A model generated the notes under the pieces. The model did no database searches and was not told the DNA's origin. It worked only from the letters and a program-made list of their open reading frames with translations. The translations under genes and the position numbers were made by a program. Source: Undibacter mobilis (GTDB taxonomy: Bacteria > Pseudomonadota > Alphaproteobacteria > Rhizobiales > Xanthobacteraceae). Taken from it: DNA of 64,000 nt. Location: positions 62,001 through 126,000 of the forward strand of contig NZ_QRGO01000001.1 of the NCBI RefSeq assembly GCF_003367195.1. The letters run 5' to 3'. Positions 32,020-41,801 of this stretch are shown piece by piece. The stretch's first letter is position 1, and every line of letters begins with the position of its first letter.

Positions 32020-33753
32020 GTGCAAGGTTTGCTCGATTTTCTGAAGTCTCTTGGCGCCGCGCGGCTGGCCGCGATGGGCGCCGTGACGATGGCGCTCATC
32101 GGCTTCTTCGCCTTTCTGATGATGCAGATGACCTCGCCGGTCATGGTGCCGCTGTTCACCGACCTCACGGTCGAGGACTCCAGCGCTATCCTCAAGGACC
32201 TCGAGCGCCAGGCGATCCCGTTCAGCGTCAAGAACGACGGCGCCATCATCATGGTGCCGAAGGACAAGGTCACCCGCCTGCGCATGAAGCTGGCCGAAGG
32301 CGGCCTGCCCAAGGGCGGCGGCGTCGGCTACGAGATCTTCGACAAGTCGGACGCGCTGGGCGCCACGTCTTTCATTCAGAACATCAATCACCTGCGGGCG
32401 CTGGAGGGCGAACTTGCCCGCACCATCCGCTCCATCGACCGGGTGCAGGCGGCGCGCGTCCATCTGGTGCTGCCGGAGCGACCGCTGTTCTCACGCGACA
32501 AGGTCGAGGCCACCGCCTCCATCGTGCTCAAGGTGCGCGGCCAGCTGGAGACGCAGCAGGTCCGCGCCATCCGCCACCTGGTGGCGAGCGCGGTCAACGG
32601 CATGAAGCCGGAGCGCGTCTCGGTTATCGACGAAACCGGCCGCCTGCTCGCCGACGGCGCGGCGCAGGACAACCTCGCCGGCGGCGCCACCGCCGACGAG
32701 CGCAAGACCGCCTTCGAAGGCCGGATGCGCAGCCAGGTCGAACAGATCGTCGGTTCGGTGGTCGGCCCCGGCAAGGCGCGGGTGCAGATCAGCGCCGACT
32801 TCGACATGAACCGCATCACCGAGACCCAGGACAAGTTCGATCCCGACGGCCGCGTGCTGCGCTCCAGCCAGACCCGCGAAGAACAGTCGAACTCGACCGA
32901 AGGCAAGGAAAGCGGCCAGGTGTCGGTCGCCGGCGAACTGCCGGGCGCCAACAAGGACGGCACCAACAACAACGGCGGCTCGCGCGACCAGAGCAAGAAG
33001 ACCGAGGAAATCGTCAATTACGAAATCTCGCGCATCACCAAGACCGAGGTGACCGAGGCCGGCCGCCTCAATCGCCTGTCGGCGGCGGTGCTGGTCGATG
33101 GCCGCTACACCAAGAACGACAAGGGCGAGATGGTCTACGAGGCGCGCCCGAAGGAAGAAATCGACCGCATCGCCGCGCTGGTGCGCACCGCGATCGGCTT
33201 CGACGCCAAGCGCGGCGACCAGGTGGAGGTCGTCAACCTGCGCTTTGCCGACTCCGTGCCGGTCACGGTCGGCGAGGATGGCGGCTGGATGAGGTTTCTG
33301 GCCTTCAGCAAGGACGACATCCTGGGCCTAGCCGAGAAGGGCGTGATGTTCCTGCTGGGCCTCATTGTGCTGCTGATGGTGGTGCGGCCGCTGGTGCGCC
33401 GCGTCATCGCGCCCGACGCGGCAGAAAAGGCACGGCTCGCCGGCATGGCGGGCGTTGCCGGCGCGCTCGGCGGCCCGAACATGATCGGCGGCGGCGTACC
33501 GGGCGCCATGGAGATCGGTCCCGACGGCAAGCCGGTCTCGACCATTACCGACAAGAGCGGCACCAACATCGCCATCGTCAATTCCGAGGAGCAGGTCGCC
33601 ATCTCGAACCGCACCTCGGCCATGATCGACGTCGCCAAGGTGCAGGGCCAGGTTCACGCGCAGTCGGTGCAGAAGGTGGGGGAGCTCGCCGAAAAAAACC
33701 CTCATGAGGCGGTGTCGATCATTCGCAGCTGGCTGCATGAGGACGCCGCCTGA
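32020..33753 (+). CDS. fliF: Flagellar MS-ring protein FliF
   Basis: Protein of 577 residues starting at GTG 32020. Seen: an N-terminal membrane segment at about residues 18-36, the ring domain with [15 protein letters not shown] and [11 protein letters not shown], a disordered stretch near residues 290-330 with NNNGG, a second membrane segment near 443-461 ([17 protein letters not shown]), and a C-terminal tail that binds FliG. FliF forms the membrane ring of the flagellum. It overlaps fliG as TGATGG. Confidence 0.95.
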   Translation: MQGLLDFLKSLGAARLAAMGAVTMALIGFFAFLMMQMTSPVMVPLFTDLTVEDSSAILKDLERQAIPFSVKNDGAIIMVPKDKVTRLRMKLAEGGLPKGGGVGYEIFDKSDALGATSFIQNINHLRALEGELARTIRSIDRVQAARVHLVLPERPLFSRDKVEATASIVLKVRGQLETQQVRAIRHLVASAVNGMKPERVSVIDETGRLLADGAAQDNLAGGATADERKTAFEGRMRSQVEQIVGSVVGPGKARVQISADFDMNRITETQDKFDPDGRVLRSSQTREEQSNSTEGKESGQVSVAGELPGANKDGTNNNGGSRDQSKKTEEIVNYEISRITKTEVTEAGRLNRLSAAVLVDGRYTKNDKGEMVYEARPKEEIDRIAALVRTAIGFDAKRGDQVEVVNLRFADSVPVTVGEDGGWMRFLAFSKDDILGLAEKGVMFLLGLIVLLMVVRPLVRRVIAPDAAEKARLAGMAGVAGALGGPNMIGGGVPGAMEIGPDGKPVSTITDKSGTNIAIVNSEEQVAISNRTSAMIDVAKVQGQVHAQSVQKVGELAEKNPHEAVSIIRSWLHEDAA

Positions 33754-34850
33754 TGGCCAAGACGCAGCCCAAAGACCCCGACGCAATGCGCGACGACATC
33801 GGCGGCCTGATGGCCGAACTCGCCAGCCGGCCGGCCAGCAGCAAGCCGCTGCGCAAGCTGACCGGGCCGGAACGCGCCGCCGTGCTGATGCTGGCGCTCG
33901 GCGAACAATACGGCGGCAAGATCTTCTCGCTGCTCGACGACGACGAGCTGCGCGAAATCTCCATCGTCATGTCGTCGCTGGGCACCGTCGACGCCGAACA
34001 GGTCGAGCAGCTTATGCTCGAATTCGTCGGCCGTCTGTCGGCCTCCGGCGCGCTGCTCGGCAACTATGACGCCACCGAGCGCTTGCTGGCGCAGTTCCTG
34101 CCGAAGGACCGCATCGCCGGCATCATGGACGAAATCCGCGGCCCGGCCGGCCGCAACATGTGGGAAAAACTCGCTAACGTTCAGGAAGAGGTGCTGGCGA
34201 ACTATCTCAAGAACGAATACCCGCAGACCGTCGCGGTGGTGCTGTCCAAGCTGCGTCCCGAACACGCCGCGCGCGTGCTCGGCATCCTGCCGGAAGACAT
34301 GGCGCTCGACTGCGTCAACCGCATGCTCAAGATGGAAGCGGTGCAAAAGGAAGTCATCGAGCGCGTCGAACAGACGCTGCGCACCGAATTCATGTCCAAC
34401 ATCTCGCAGACGCGCCGCCGTGACGCCCACGAGGTGATGGCCGAAATCTTCAACAACTTCGACCGCCAGACTGAGACCCGCTTCCTGACCGCGCTCGAAG
34501 AAGAGAACCGCGACGCATCCGAGCGCATCAAGGCGCTGATGTTCACTTTCGACGATCTGGTCAAGCTCGACTCGGGCTCGGCGCAAACACTGATGCGATC
34601 GATCGACAAGGACAAGCTCGCCGTTGCGCTCAAGGGCGCCTCCGAAGGCGTGCGCGAGTTCTTCTTCAAGAACATGTCCTCGCGGGCCGCCAAGATGCTG
34701 GTGGACGACATGCAGGCGATGGGCGCGGTGCGCCTGCGCGACGTCGACGAAGCGCAAACTTTGCTCGTGAATATCGCCAAGGACCTCGCGGCCAAGGGCG
34801 AAATCCTGATCGCCAAGAGCCGCGGCGGCGACGACGAACTCGTGTACTAA
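33753..34850 (+). CDS. fliG: Flagellar motor switch protein FliG
   Basis: Protein of 365 residues. Seen: [17 protein letters not shown] near residue 35, the middle domain with [20 protein letters not shown], and the C-terminal torque domain with [14 protein letters not shown]. FliG transmits torque and switches rotation direction. The first 30 residues ([17 protein letters not shown]) are longer than in enteric FliG, which is common in this group. Its ATG overlaps the fliF stop. Confidence 0.95.
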   Translation: MAKTQPKDPDAMRDDIGGLMAELASRPASSKPLRKLTGPERAAVLMLALGEQYGGKIFSLLDDDELREISIVMSSLGTVDAEQVEQLMLEFVGRLSASGALLGNYDATERLLAQFLPKDRIAGIMDEIRGPAGRNMWEKLANVQEEVLANYLKNEYPQTVAVVLSKLRPEHAARVLGILPEDMALDCVNRMLKMEAVQKEVIERVEQTLRTEFMSNISQTRRRDAHEVMAEIFNNFDRQTETRFLTALEEENRDASERIKALMFTFDDLVKLDSGSAQTLMRSIDKDKLAVALKGASEGVREFFFKNMSSRAAKMLVDDMQAMGAVRLRDVDEAQTLLVNIAKDLAAKGEILIAKSRGGDDELVY

Positions 34851-34862
34851 GGTAACTGAAAG

Positions 34863-35480
34863 ATGGCTGCTGCCGCCAAATTCCTGTTCGACGAGGACTT
34901 CGCCTCCGGCGAGAAGCCGACCATTACCCTGGTCGAGGCCGAACGCCGCCGCGAGGACGCCGAGTCGATCGCCCATCGCAAGGGCTTCGACGCGGGGCAG
35001 ACCCAGGCGCGCGCCGAACAGAACGAGCGCATCGCCCGAGCGCTGACCATGCTGGCCGAACAGGCAATGCTGCTGGACGGCCAACTCAAGGACATCGAAG
35101 CGCGCCTCGAGAGCGAAGCGGTTCAGGTCGCGTTCGCGGTGGCGAGCAAGCTGGCGCCCGAACTGATCGCCCGCGAACCTTTCGCCGAGATCGAGGTGCT
35201 GGCCACCGACTGCTTCCGCCAGCTCATCGCCACGCCGCAAATCTCGATCCATGTCGGCCAGGACATCTACGACGAAGCCAAACAGAAGATCGAAGACATC
35301 GCGCGCTCGCGCGGCTTCGACGGCCGCATCGACGTGATGGCCGATGCCGCGCTGGCGCCCGGCAATTGCCGTATCGAATGGGCGGAAGGCGGCATCGTGC
35401 GCGACCGCGACGCCACGCTCAAAGTGATCGACGAAGCGGTGCAACGCTACATCGCGGCACGCACCGCCCCGCATAATTAA
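34863..35480 (+). CDS. fliH: Flagellar export regulator FliH-like protein
   Basis: Protein of 205 residues. Seen: an N-terminal KFLFDEDFASGE, a coiled central helix rich in Ala and Glu (EAERRREDAESIAHRKGFDAGQ), and a C-terminal ISIHVGQDIYDEAKQKI. This is the arrangement of FliH/YscL proteins, which control the export ATPase. Its place between fliG and fliN agrees. Short divergent sequences make assignment less certain than for its neighbours. Confidence 0.8.
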   Translation: MAAAAKFLFDEDFASGEKPTITLVEAERRREDAESIAHRKGFDAGQTQARAEQNERIARALTMLAEQAMLLDGQLKDIEARLESEAVQVAFAVASKLAPELIAREPFAEIEVLATDCFRQLIATPQISIHVGQDIYDEAKQKIEDIARSRGFDGRIDVMADAALAPGNCRIEWAEGGIVRDRDATLKVIDEAVQRYIAARTAPHN

Positions 35481-35504
35481 GCAAAAGGGTTCGGAGAAAA
35501 GACC

Positions 35505-35864
35505 ATGAGTGACAATGACAGCAAAGTTCCGCTCCCGGACCTGGAAGGCGGCGCGCCGGAAATCGTCGAGGCCGGCCCGCTGGCGCCGACCGGCGCCGAA
35601 GACTCGGTGCATCGCGGCGCCGCCGATCTTGAAGCGGTGTTTGACGTTCCGGTGCAGGTCTCGGCCGTGCTCGGCCGCACCCGCATGGAAGTCGGCGATC
35701 TGTTGAAGCTCGGACCCGGCGCCGTGCTCGAGCTCGACCGCAAGGTCGGCGAAGCGATCGATATCTACGTGAACAACCGGCTGGTGGCGCGCGGCGAAGT
35801 CGTGCTCGTCGAGGAAAAACTCGGCGTAACCATGACGGAAATCATCAAGGCGGACAAGAACTGA
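35505..35864 (+). CDS. fliN: Flagellar motor switch protein FliN
   Basis: Protein of 119 residues with an acidic, variable start and a C-terminal SpoA domain. Seen: VFDVPVQVSAVLGRTRMEVGDLL and LELDRKVGEAIDIYVNNRLVARGEVV (in parts), the FliN/SpoA signature. FliN completes the C-ring. It lies 24 bp after fliH and is followed 52 bp later by flbD. Start ATG 35505 preceded by a GGAG-like site. Confidence 0.93.
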   Translation: MSDNDSKVPLPDLEGGAPEIVEAGPLAPTGAEDSVHRGAADLEAVFDVPVQVSAVLGRTRMEVGDLLKLGPGAVLELDRKVGEAIDIYVNNRLVARGEVVLVEEKLGVTMTEIIKADKN

Positions 35865-35916
35865 CGCGACGCCGCGCCTTTAGGGCGCAGCGACCTGCAC
35901 GAGAAGGAAGAATGCC

Positions 35917-37287
35917 ATGCGGCTACTCATCGTCGGAACGCTCGGCGGCCAGCTCACCATCGCGAGCAAGATCGCGATGGACAAGGGCGCCTCGGTCACG
36001 CACGCCGACTCCATCGACCAGGCCCTCGCTGTCCTGCGCTCCGGGCGCGGCGCCGATCTGCTGATGGTCGATGTCGCGATCGACATCCGCGAACTGGTGG
36101 ACAAGCTCGAACTCGAGCGCATCCATGTGCCGATCGTGGCCTGCGGCATCACCAACGACGCCCGCGCCGCGGTGCGCGCCATCCACGCCGGCGCCAAAGA
36201 ATACATCCCGCTGCCGCCCGATCCCGATCTGATCGCCGCCGTGCTCGCCGCCGTCACGCATGACAACCGCGACATGATCTATCGCGACGAGGCCATGGCC
36301 GCCGTCGTGAAGCTGGCCCAGCAGGTTGCCGGTTCGGAAGCCTCGGTGCTGATCACCGGCGAAAGCGGCACGGGCAAGGAAGTCCTCGCCCGCTTCGTGC
36401 ATTCGCGCTCGCAGCGCGCCAAGAAACCGTTCATCTCGGTCAACTGCGCCGCCATTCCCGAGAACCTGCTCGAATCCGAACTGTTCGGCCACGAGAAAGG
36501 CGCCTTCACCGGCGCGCTTGCCCGCCGCATCGGCAAGTTCGAGGAAGCCAATGGCGGCACGCTGCTGCTCGACGAAATTTCGGAAATGGATGTGCGCCTC
36601 CAGGCCAAGCTGCTGCGCGCCATTCAGGAGCGCGTCATTGACCGCGTCGGTGGCGGCAAGCCGGTGCCGGTCGATATCCGCATCATCGCCACCTCGAACC
36701 GCAATCTTGCCGAAGCGGTGCGCGCGGGCCAGTTCCGCGAAGATCTCATGTTCCGCCTCAATGTCGTGAACCTGAAGATCCCGCCGCTGCGCGAGCGCCC
36801 GGCCGATATTCCGGAACTCGCCACCTACTTCATCAAGAAGTATTCGGACGCCAACAACCTCCCGGTGCGGCCGCTGTCGGACGAAGCGCGGCGCGCGCTC
36901 AACCACACCCGCTGGCCGGGCAACGTGCGCGAGCTGGAAAACACGCTGCATCGCGCCGTCATTCTTTCGACCGGCGCGGAGATCGGCGTTGACGGCATCC
37001 TGTCGCCCGACGGCGCGCGCCTCGACTCCTCGCACGGTACCAATGTCGCCGAACAGGCGGCCATGACCGCCGAACAGGTCACCCGCAACCTCGTCGGCCG
37101 CACCGTGGCCGAGGTGGAGCGCGACCTGATCCTGGAGACGCTGCGGCACTGCCTCGGCAACCGGACGCACGCTGCCAATATTCTCGGCATCTCGATCCGC
37201 ACCTTGCGCAACAAGCTCAACGAATATTCGGCCGACGGCCAGCCGATCCCGCCGCCGCACGGTGGCGAAATGAAGGGCGCGGCCTAA
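35917..37287 (+). CDS. flbD: Sigma-54-dependent flagellar regulator FlbD
   Basis: Protein of 456 residues with a receiver-like start, AAA+ domain and Fis-type helix-turn-helix end. Seen: GESGTGKE (Walker A) near residue 148, GAFTGA near 192 (the sigma-54 contact loop), DEISEMD, and RTHAANILGISIRTLRNKL at the C-terminus. The receiver keeps an Asp at about 52 (LLMVDV) but lacks the usual acidic pair near the start and the later Lys-Pro, so it may not work by standard phosphorylation. In Caulobacter FlbD activates late flagellar sigma-54 promoters and represses fliF. Confidence 0.92.
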   Translation: MRLLIVGTLGGQLTIASKIAMDKGASVTHADSIDQALAVLRSGRGADLLMVDVAIDIRELVDKLELERIHVPIVACGITNDARAAVRAIHAGAKEYIPLPPDPDLIAAVLAAVTHDNRDMIYRDEAMAAVVKLAQQVAGSEASVLITGESGTGKEVLARFVHSRSQRAKKPFISVNCAAIPENLLESELFGHEKGAFTGALARRIGKFEEANGGTLLLDEISEMDVRLQAKLLRAIQERVIDRVGGGKPVPVDIRIIATSNRNLAEAVRAGQFREDLMFRLNVVNLKIPPLRERPADIPELATYFIKKYSDANNLPVRPLSDEARRALNHTRWPGNVRELENTLHRAVILSTGAEIGVDGILSPDGARLDSSHGTNVAEQAAMTAEQVTRNLVGRTVAEVERDLILETLRHCLGNRTHAANILGISIRTLRNKLNEYSADGQPIPPPHGGEMKGAA

Positions 37288-37304
37288 AGCTGCACCAAAC
37301 ATCG

Positions 37305-37338
37305 AAACGGCCGGTGGCTTATCCCCACCGGCCGTTTT
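37305..37338 (+). terminator. Rho-independent terminator after flbD
   Basis: Thirteen-base arms AAACGGCCGGTGG (37305-37317) and CCACCGGCCGTTT (37325-37337) with a seven-base loop, ending in TTTT. It closes the fliF-flbD transcript. Confidence 0.9.
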
Positions 37339-37389
37339 GCATTTTGGGCATTCGGGAACTTAGACCCCACCGTTGCGGTTATGCGGGTC

Positions 37390-38307
37390 ATGGTAAAAGT
37401 CCTGCTCTGCCACAATCCCAATGCCGGCAATAAAGGCCACGACCGCGACAGCCTCGAGGCCGCGCTCAAACTGGCCGGCTTTGACGTCCGCTATGCGTCG
37501 GTGAAGGACGAGAAATTCGCCGACGCCTTCGACAAGTCGGTGGACCTCATCGTCGCCGCCGGCGGTGACGGCACCATTGCGACGGTGCTCACAACCATTC
37601 CCGACCGGAGCATTCCGGTCGCTCTCTTGCCGCTCGGCACCGCCAACAATTTCGCGCGCTCGCTCGGCATCGCCGGCACGCCGCAGGAACTGGTGGAGAT
37701 GTGGGACCCCGAACGCACCTGCCCGGTGTCACTGGGTTCCGTGACTGGCCACTGGGGCACCAGCCTGCTTCTCGAGGCCTACGGCGTCGGCGTCTTTCCG
37801 CAGTTCCTGCTCGATGCCAGGAAGGGCAAGAAGCCGGAAGGCGCCGACAATCTGCGCCAGGGCCGCACTTTGCTGCAGAAGGCGCTCAAGCGCGCCAAGC
37901 CGATCGAGATCGTCATGACCATCGACGGCAAATCGCACGAGCGCGAGGTACTGGGCATCGAGGTCTGCAACATTGCCTTCACCGGACCCGGCCTGCCGAT
38001 CGCGGCAACGGCCGATGTCAGCGACGACAAGCTCGACGTCGTCCTGTTCGAAACGGACAATCGCAAGGCGCTGATGGAATGGGTCGAGGCGCCCCAGGAC
38101 GACAAGCCGCCTGTTACCAACCGCAAGGGTGCGAAGGTCGAGATTACCTTCCGCGACGCACCCACGCGGCTCGACGACGCATCCTATGAAGCCACCGGCG
38201 GCAAGCACAGCATCGACGTCACGCTGGAAGAGATACCACTCAACGTCGTCATCCCGGTGAAGCATCCGGCGCAGAAGACTCCGGAAAAGAAGGCGACCGC
38301 CGCATGA
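37390..38307 (+). CDS. Diacylglycerol/sphingosine kinase-family protein
   Basis: Protein of about 305 residues. ATG at 37390 gives MVKVLLCHNPNAG; an upstream ATG at 37381 adds three residues. Seen: HNPNAGNKGHDRDS near the N-terminus, AAGGDGTIATVL (the GGDGT nucleotide-binding signature), and LLPLGTANNFARSLGI. This is the catalytic-domain pattern of DagK/YegS-like lipid kinases. It overlaps the next gene as ATGA. A GGAAC-N17-GGTT motif ends one base before the first ATG, which hints at a leaderless start, but this is weak. Confidence 0.83.
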   Translation: MVKVLLCHNPNAGNKGHDRDSLEAALKLAGFDVRYASVKDEKFADAFDKSVDLIVAAGGDGTIATVLTTIPDRSIPVALLPLGTANNFARSLGIAGTPQELVEMWDPERTCPVSLGSVTGHWGTSLLLEAYGVGVFPQFLLDARKGKKPEGADNLRQGRTLLQKALKRAKPIEIVMTIDGKSHEREVLGIEVCNIAFTGPGLPIAATADVSDDKLDVVLFETDNRKALMEWVEAPQDDKPPVTNRKGAKVEITFRDAPTRLDDASYEATGGKHSIDVTLEEIPLNVVIPVKHPAQKTPEKKATAA

Positions 38308-39197
38308 CAATGGCTGCTCCACCAAATGCCGACGCTTCGCCGCCTGATGCGGCATCGCCAACCCTGGTCGATGGCGTGTCGCGCGATTTGCTGCGCGACA
38401 TCGAGCATCTCGCCGTCGAACTCGCCGGTATCGCCGGCGCGGAGATCGCCAAGGCGCTCGGCGGCCTGCTCGCGGTCAAGTACAAGACCGCCGCCAAGGA
38501 AGACGAATGGCGCGATCCGGTGTCCGAGGTGGACAACAAGGTCGAGCGCATGATCCGCGAGCGGCTGGCCGAGAATTTCCCCACGCACGACATCATCGGC
38601 GAGGAGATGGACGATCGCCCGGCGCGCGGCGGCGATTTCGTCTGGTCGGTCGACCCGATCGACGGTACTGCCAATTTCGTCAACGGCTTTCCGTTATTTT
38701 CGGCATCGATCGGCGTACTGCACAAGGGCGTGCCGGTGGTCGGTGCCTTGTGGTGTCCGGTGTCGCATGCGCTGCGCTCCGGCGTTTATCACTGCACGCG
38801 CAGCGGCAAGCTGCGCTTCGACGGCGCCGACGTGACGCCGAAGGTCAATCCCGCCGTACGCCGCCGTCTGGTCGGCGTGCCGGTCGCGACCGTGAGTGAC
38901 GGCTTCTGGGAGACGCGCAAGACCGGCTCGGCGGCCTTCGAATGCGCCATGGTCGCCGCCGGCCTGATGCAGGCGGCGCGCTTTGCCTCGCCGAATATCT
39001 GGGACGTTGCCGGCGGCCTCGCGCTGGTTTTCGCCGGCGGCGGCATCGCACGGCGGCGCGACGGCGACGATTGGGTGCCGATGGAAAAGTTCGCGCCGAC
39101 CAAAGAAGCGCCGGACCTGCGGTACTGGAAGAATGAACTGATCGTCGGCGAGCCGAGCGCGGTCGAGAAGATGTGCGAGGCGCAGAAGGCCGCGTGA
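38304..39197 (+). CDS. Inositol monophosphatase-family phosphatase
   Basis: Protein of 297 residues. Seen: GEEMDDRPARGGDFVWSVD and DPIDGTANFVNGFP near residues 112-126 (metal-binding acidic residues), and a C-terminal NIWDVAGGLALV. These are the core IMPase motifs. Substrate could be inositol phosphate, fructose bisphosphate or another sugar phosphate. ATGA overlap with the lipid-kinase-like gene suggests the two are made together. A terminator-like hairpin follows. Confidence 0.85.
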   Translation: MTMAAPPNADASPPDAASPTLVDGVSRDLLRDIEHLAVELAGIAGAEIAKALGGLLAVKYKTAAKEDEWRDPVSEVDNKVERMIRERLAENFPTHDIIGEEMDDRPARGGDFVWSVDPIDGTANFVNGFPLFSASIGVLHKGVPVVGALWCPVSHALRSGVYHCTRSGKLRFDGADVTPKVNPAVRRRLVGVPVATVSDGFWETRKTGSAAFECAMVAAGLMQAARFASPNIWDVAGGLALVFAGGGIARRRDGDDWVPMEKFAPTKEAPDLRYWKNELIVGEPSAVEKMCEAQKAA

Positions 39198-39206
39198 TGC
39201 GGACAA

Positions 39207-39238
39207 CACAAAGCCCGGCGCAATGGCCGGGCTTTGTG
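39207..39238. terminator. Hairpin between convergent genes
   Basis: Arms CACAAAGCCCGGC (39207-39219) and GCCGGGCTTTGTG (39226-39238) with a six-base loop. It lies just after the phosphatase stop and before the minus-strand small gene, so it could serve both directions. There is no true T-run. Confidence 0.6.
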
Positions 39239-39269
39239 CGACGTCCGATGGCAGGCGTTAAACTCGGGC

Positions 39270-39458
39270 TCAGCGCTTGGCGGCCCGAACAGACCTTTCA
39301 TCCTTGTTGAGGCGGTCGCGCGCAGAATCGAGCGCGACCGCTCTTGCCATGAGATCATGCCCCATGGTTTCCAGGCTGTCCGCCAGTTCTCTGCCTGCGC
39401 GCGCCAGCCTGGCGCACTCATCGGCCTTGTCGATGAGATATTGTTCGATATCTTGCAT
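39270..39458 (-). CDS. Small helical protein of 62 residues
   Basis: A short minus-strand frame starting at ATG 39458 (MQDIEQYLIDKADEC). The longer frame to 39695 is less likely because it overlaps the DUF952 gene. The protein is charged and helical (LIDKADECARLARAGRELAD, then LDSARDRLNKDERSVRAAKR). No family recognised; similar small proteins occur in Bradyrhizobium-like genomes from general experience. Function unknown. Confidence 0.55.
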   Translation of the reverse strand: MQDIEQYLIDKADECARLARAGRELADSLETMGHDLMARAVALDSARDRLNKDERSVRAAKR

Positions 39459-39593
39459 CCACGTCCCTTTCGTTTGCCGCCAAGTAGGCGCAAAAGATGA
39501 CGCATTCAAGGACGCGCATGGGCGGTGCAGATCGTTGTTACGCGTATAGCGGCAATAATCTGACGCTACGCCCGCAATTCGAGATTGTTTATA

Positions 39594-39935
39594 ATGTTCA
39601 TCTACAAAGTATGTACTGAGACGTTGTGGCGCGAGGCCGAACGCGAAGGCGTCTTCCGAGGCGCGCCGGTCGATTTTCAGGACGGCTACATTCACTTTTC
39701 AACGGCAAGCCAGGTCGCTGAAACCCTGGCGAAGCATTTTGCCGGACAGACCGACCTGTTGTTGATCGAAATCGATACCGGCCGTCTCGGCGCGGCGCTG
39801 AAGTGGGAGCCGTCGCGCGGCGGCGCTCTATTCCCGCATCTCTATGGCGCGCTCAAGCTTGCGGCGGTGACGCGCGTGGTGCCGCTGCCGCTCGGCGCAG
39901 GCGGTATCCACACTCTGCCACCGCTGCCTGCATGA
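39594..39935 (+). CDS. DUF952 family protein
   Basis: Protein of 113 residues from ATG 39594 (MFIYKVCTETLW). Seen: DGYIHFSTASQVAETLAKHF and ALKWEPSRGGALFPHLYGAL, the conserved parts of the DUF952 family. Structure and role are not established to my knowledge. It is a single gene with no clear operon partner. Confidence 0.85.
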   Translation: MFIYKVCTETLWREAEREGVFRGAPVDFQDGYIHFSTASQVAETLAKHFAGQTDLLLIEIDTGRLGAALKWEPSRGGALFPHLYGALKLAAVTRVVPLPLGAGGIHTLPPLPA

Positions 39936-39971
39936 TTTGCGGGCATGGCTAGCATTGAGGCAGTAGCTGTC

Positions 39972-39997
39972 GGAACGCAAGCCCGGCCCCGTGCGTT
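39972..39997 (+). promoter_or_regulatory. EcfG-type promoter (GGAAC-N17-CGTT)
   Basis: GGAAC at 39972-39976 and CGTT at 39994-39997 with 17 bases between, a perfect match to the alphaproteobacterial general-stress sigma consensus. The start codon of the next small gene is 25 bases downstream. Confidence 0.7.
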
Positions 39998-40021
39998 TCC
40001 ACTGCGGAACAGGATGCCGTT

Positions 40022-40288
40022 ATGAACCCCGACGAACTCAGCCGGGCGGGCCATTTTCACCCGTCCGTTTTTCATGCCAGCGCCGGTCCGTTGCGTCAGG
40101 CCGAAACCGAGCCGCGCGCCTCCGGCGCCATGCGCTATCGCTGCCCGGTCAGCGCCTCCTTCGTCCTGGTGACCGAAGAGCCGATCCTGGAGTCGCTGAG
40201 GGACCGCCCGGCCCTGCGCCGCCGCTGTCCGGCCTGCGGCGAAATGCACCTGCTGTGCGTCAGCGACGACGAGGCCGACGACGCTTGA
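40022..40288 (+). CDS. Small protein with zinc-knuckle-like cysteines
   Basis: Protein of 88 residues with no family recognised. Seen: AMRYRCPVSASFVLV and a C-terminal CPACGEMHLLCV, so up to four cysteines could bind a metal. AGGA precedes the ATG at 40022. A perfect EcfG-type promoter lies just upstream, which supports it being a real, stress-induced gene. The acidic tail (SDDEADDA) is notable. Confidence 0.65.
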   Translation: MNPDELSRAGHFHPSVFHASAGPLRQAETEPRASGAMRYRCPVSASFVLVTEEPILESLRDRPALRRRCPACGEMHLLCVSDDEADDA

Positions 40289-40422
40289 CGTTTCTGTCCG
40301 TCTCCCTGAACGCGCCGCACTGAGTTACCGTCATCCCGACGATCCGACCTTGTAAGGTCGATCCGTACTTCCAGCGTGCCGCCGATCCGCGCGGAGACGT
40401 GCGAGCAGGTTAATCGCCACGA

Positions 40423-40992
40423 ATGGATCTCGACGCCAACCGAAATCTGGTCATCGCCGCCCTGTCGCGGATCGCCGGCGGCGAGAGAACCGCGCTGCAG
40501 ACCGTCTATCGGCTGACCTCCGCGAAGCTTTTTGCCGTTGTCCTGCGTATCTTGGGCAGCCGCGAGGAAGCGGAGGATGTGTTGCAGGACGTTTATCTGA
40601 CCGTTTGGCGGCGTGCCGCCGATTTCGACCCGAGCCGCGCCAGCCCCATGACCTGGCTCATCACGATCGCGCGCAACCGCGCCATCGATCGTCTGCGCGC
40701 GACACGCGGCACCACGTCGTTCGAGGCCCTCGACGCCGCCAACGCCATCGCCGACGATGCGCCGGGCGCGGAACAATTACTCACGGCGCATGAAGACCAG
40801 GCGCGTCTGCGAACCTGTCTCGACAGCCTCGCGACCGAGGAAAGCACCGCGCTGCGCGGCGCATTCTTCGCCGGATCGACCTACGAGGAACTGGCGCGCC
40901 GCGGCGGCATACCGGCCGGCACCATGAAAAGCCGGATCCGGCGCGCCCTGATGAAAATGAAGCTGTGCCTGGAGGCAGCCGCAACGCGATGA
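40423..40992 (+). CDS. ECF-type RNA polymerase sigma factor
   Basis: Sigma-70 family protein of 189 residues. Seen: region 2 with EEAEDVLQDVYLTVWRRA and MTWLITIARNRAIDRLRA, then region 4 with GSTYEELARRGGIPAGTMKSRIRRAL. It resembles the SigK/RpoE-like group paired with RskA-type anti-sigma factors. It overlaps the anti-sigma gene as ATGA. The operon also includes a fasciclin gene, a known arrangement for this type. Confidence 0.92.
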   Translation: MDLDANRNLVIAALSRIAGGERTALQTVYRLTSAKLFAVVLRILGSREEAEDVLQDVYLTVWRRAADFDPSRASPMTWLITIARNRAIDRLRATRGTTSFEALDAANAIADDAPGAEQLLTAHEDQARLRTCLDSLATEESTALRGAFFAGSTYEELARRGGIPAGTMKSRIRRALMKMKLCLEAAATR

Positions 40993-41705
40993 GCGACATG
41001 CGCGACGATAACGGGTTGTCGCCCGACGAATGGCTCGCCGCCGAATATGCACTCGGCGTGCTCGAGCGCGACGATCGTGCGCGCGCCGAAGTCCGCATGG
41101 CCCGCGACGCAGCGTTCGGCAGGCTGGTCGAGGACTGGCAATCGCGTCTTGTGCCGATGGCGGCCGATCTAACGGAAGTCGCGCCGCCTGCGGCGCTGTG
41201 GGACCGGATCGCCGCATCGCTTCCGGCCGCGGACGAGGCGCCTTCCCGCGCCGGGCTGTGGCAAAGCCTCGCCTTCTGGCGCGGATTGACCGCGGCGAGC
41301 GCGGCATTGGCCGTCGCTTGTCTCGGGCTCTTTATCTACGTCGGCGGATTCCCAAGCGGTTCCCGCACGCCGGCGCCGCTTCTGGCGTCGATCGACGGCG
41401 GCGGCCATCGCCACTTCATCGCCACCGTCGATCCTGCGCATGGCAATGTCGCTGTCGTGCCGGCCGCTTTTGCCGCCGATGCAACGCGCGTTCCCGAACT
41501 CTGGCTCATTCCCGCAGACGGCCGTCCGCGGCCGCTCGGTATCCTGAGCGCCACGCAAGCCGTCACCATCGCAATCCCGGCTGCGCTGATCCCGCATGCG
41601 ACGGCCGACGCCGTGCTGGCCGTATCGCTGGAGCCGCAAGGCGGCTCACCGACAGGCCAGCCGACCGGCCCGGTCGTTGCCTCCGGCAAGCTCACGCGTC
41701 TGTGA
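40989..41705 (+). CDS. Anti-sigma factor, RskA-like
   Basis: Membrane protein of 238 residues. ATG 40989 overlaps the sigma stop as ATGA. Seen: an N-terminal zinc-free anti-sigma region with DEWLAAEYALGVLERDDRARAEV, a membrane helix at about residues 101-119 (ASAALAVACLGLFIYVGG), and a periplasmic domain with ELWLIPADGRPRPLGIL typical of anti-sigma-K. It would hold the ECF sigma inactive at the inner membrane until a signal arrives. Confidence 0.9.
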   Translation: MSDMRDDNGLSPDEWLAAEYALGVLERDDRARAEVRMARDAAFGRLVEDWQSRLVPMAADLTEVAPPAALWDRIAASLPAADEAPSRAGLWQSLAFWRGLTAASAALAVACLGLFIYVGGFPSGSRTPAPLLASIDGGGHRHFIATVDPAHGNVAVVPAAFAADATRVPELWLIPADGRPRPLGILSATQAVTIAIPAALIPHATADAVLAVSLEPQGGSPTGQPTGPVVASGKLTRL

Positions 41706-41801
41706 AGTCGGCGCCGGCATCCCGCGCCGCAACGCTCCCGTAGCTCCTGTGTCTCCCGCACATCGCCGGAGACGTTGAAGAGAGATAAAGGGAGTTGACT
41801 G

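Noticed and set aside
33702..35612. Long minus-strand open frame of 636 codons opposite fliG-fliH
   Set aside because: Antisense to well-recognised flagellar genes and lacking any motif.
35923..37302. Minus-strand open frame of 459 codons opposite flbD
   Set aside because: Shadow of flbD; no domain recognised.
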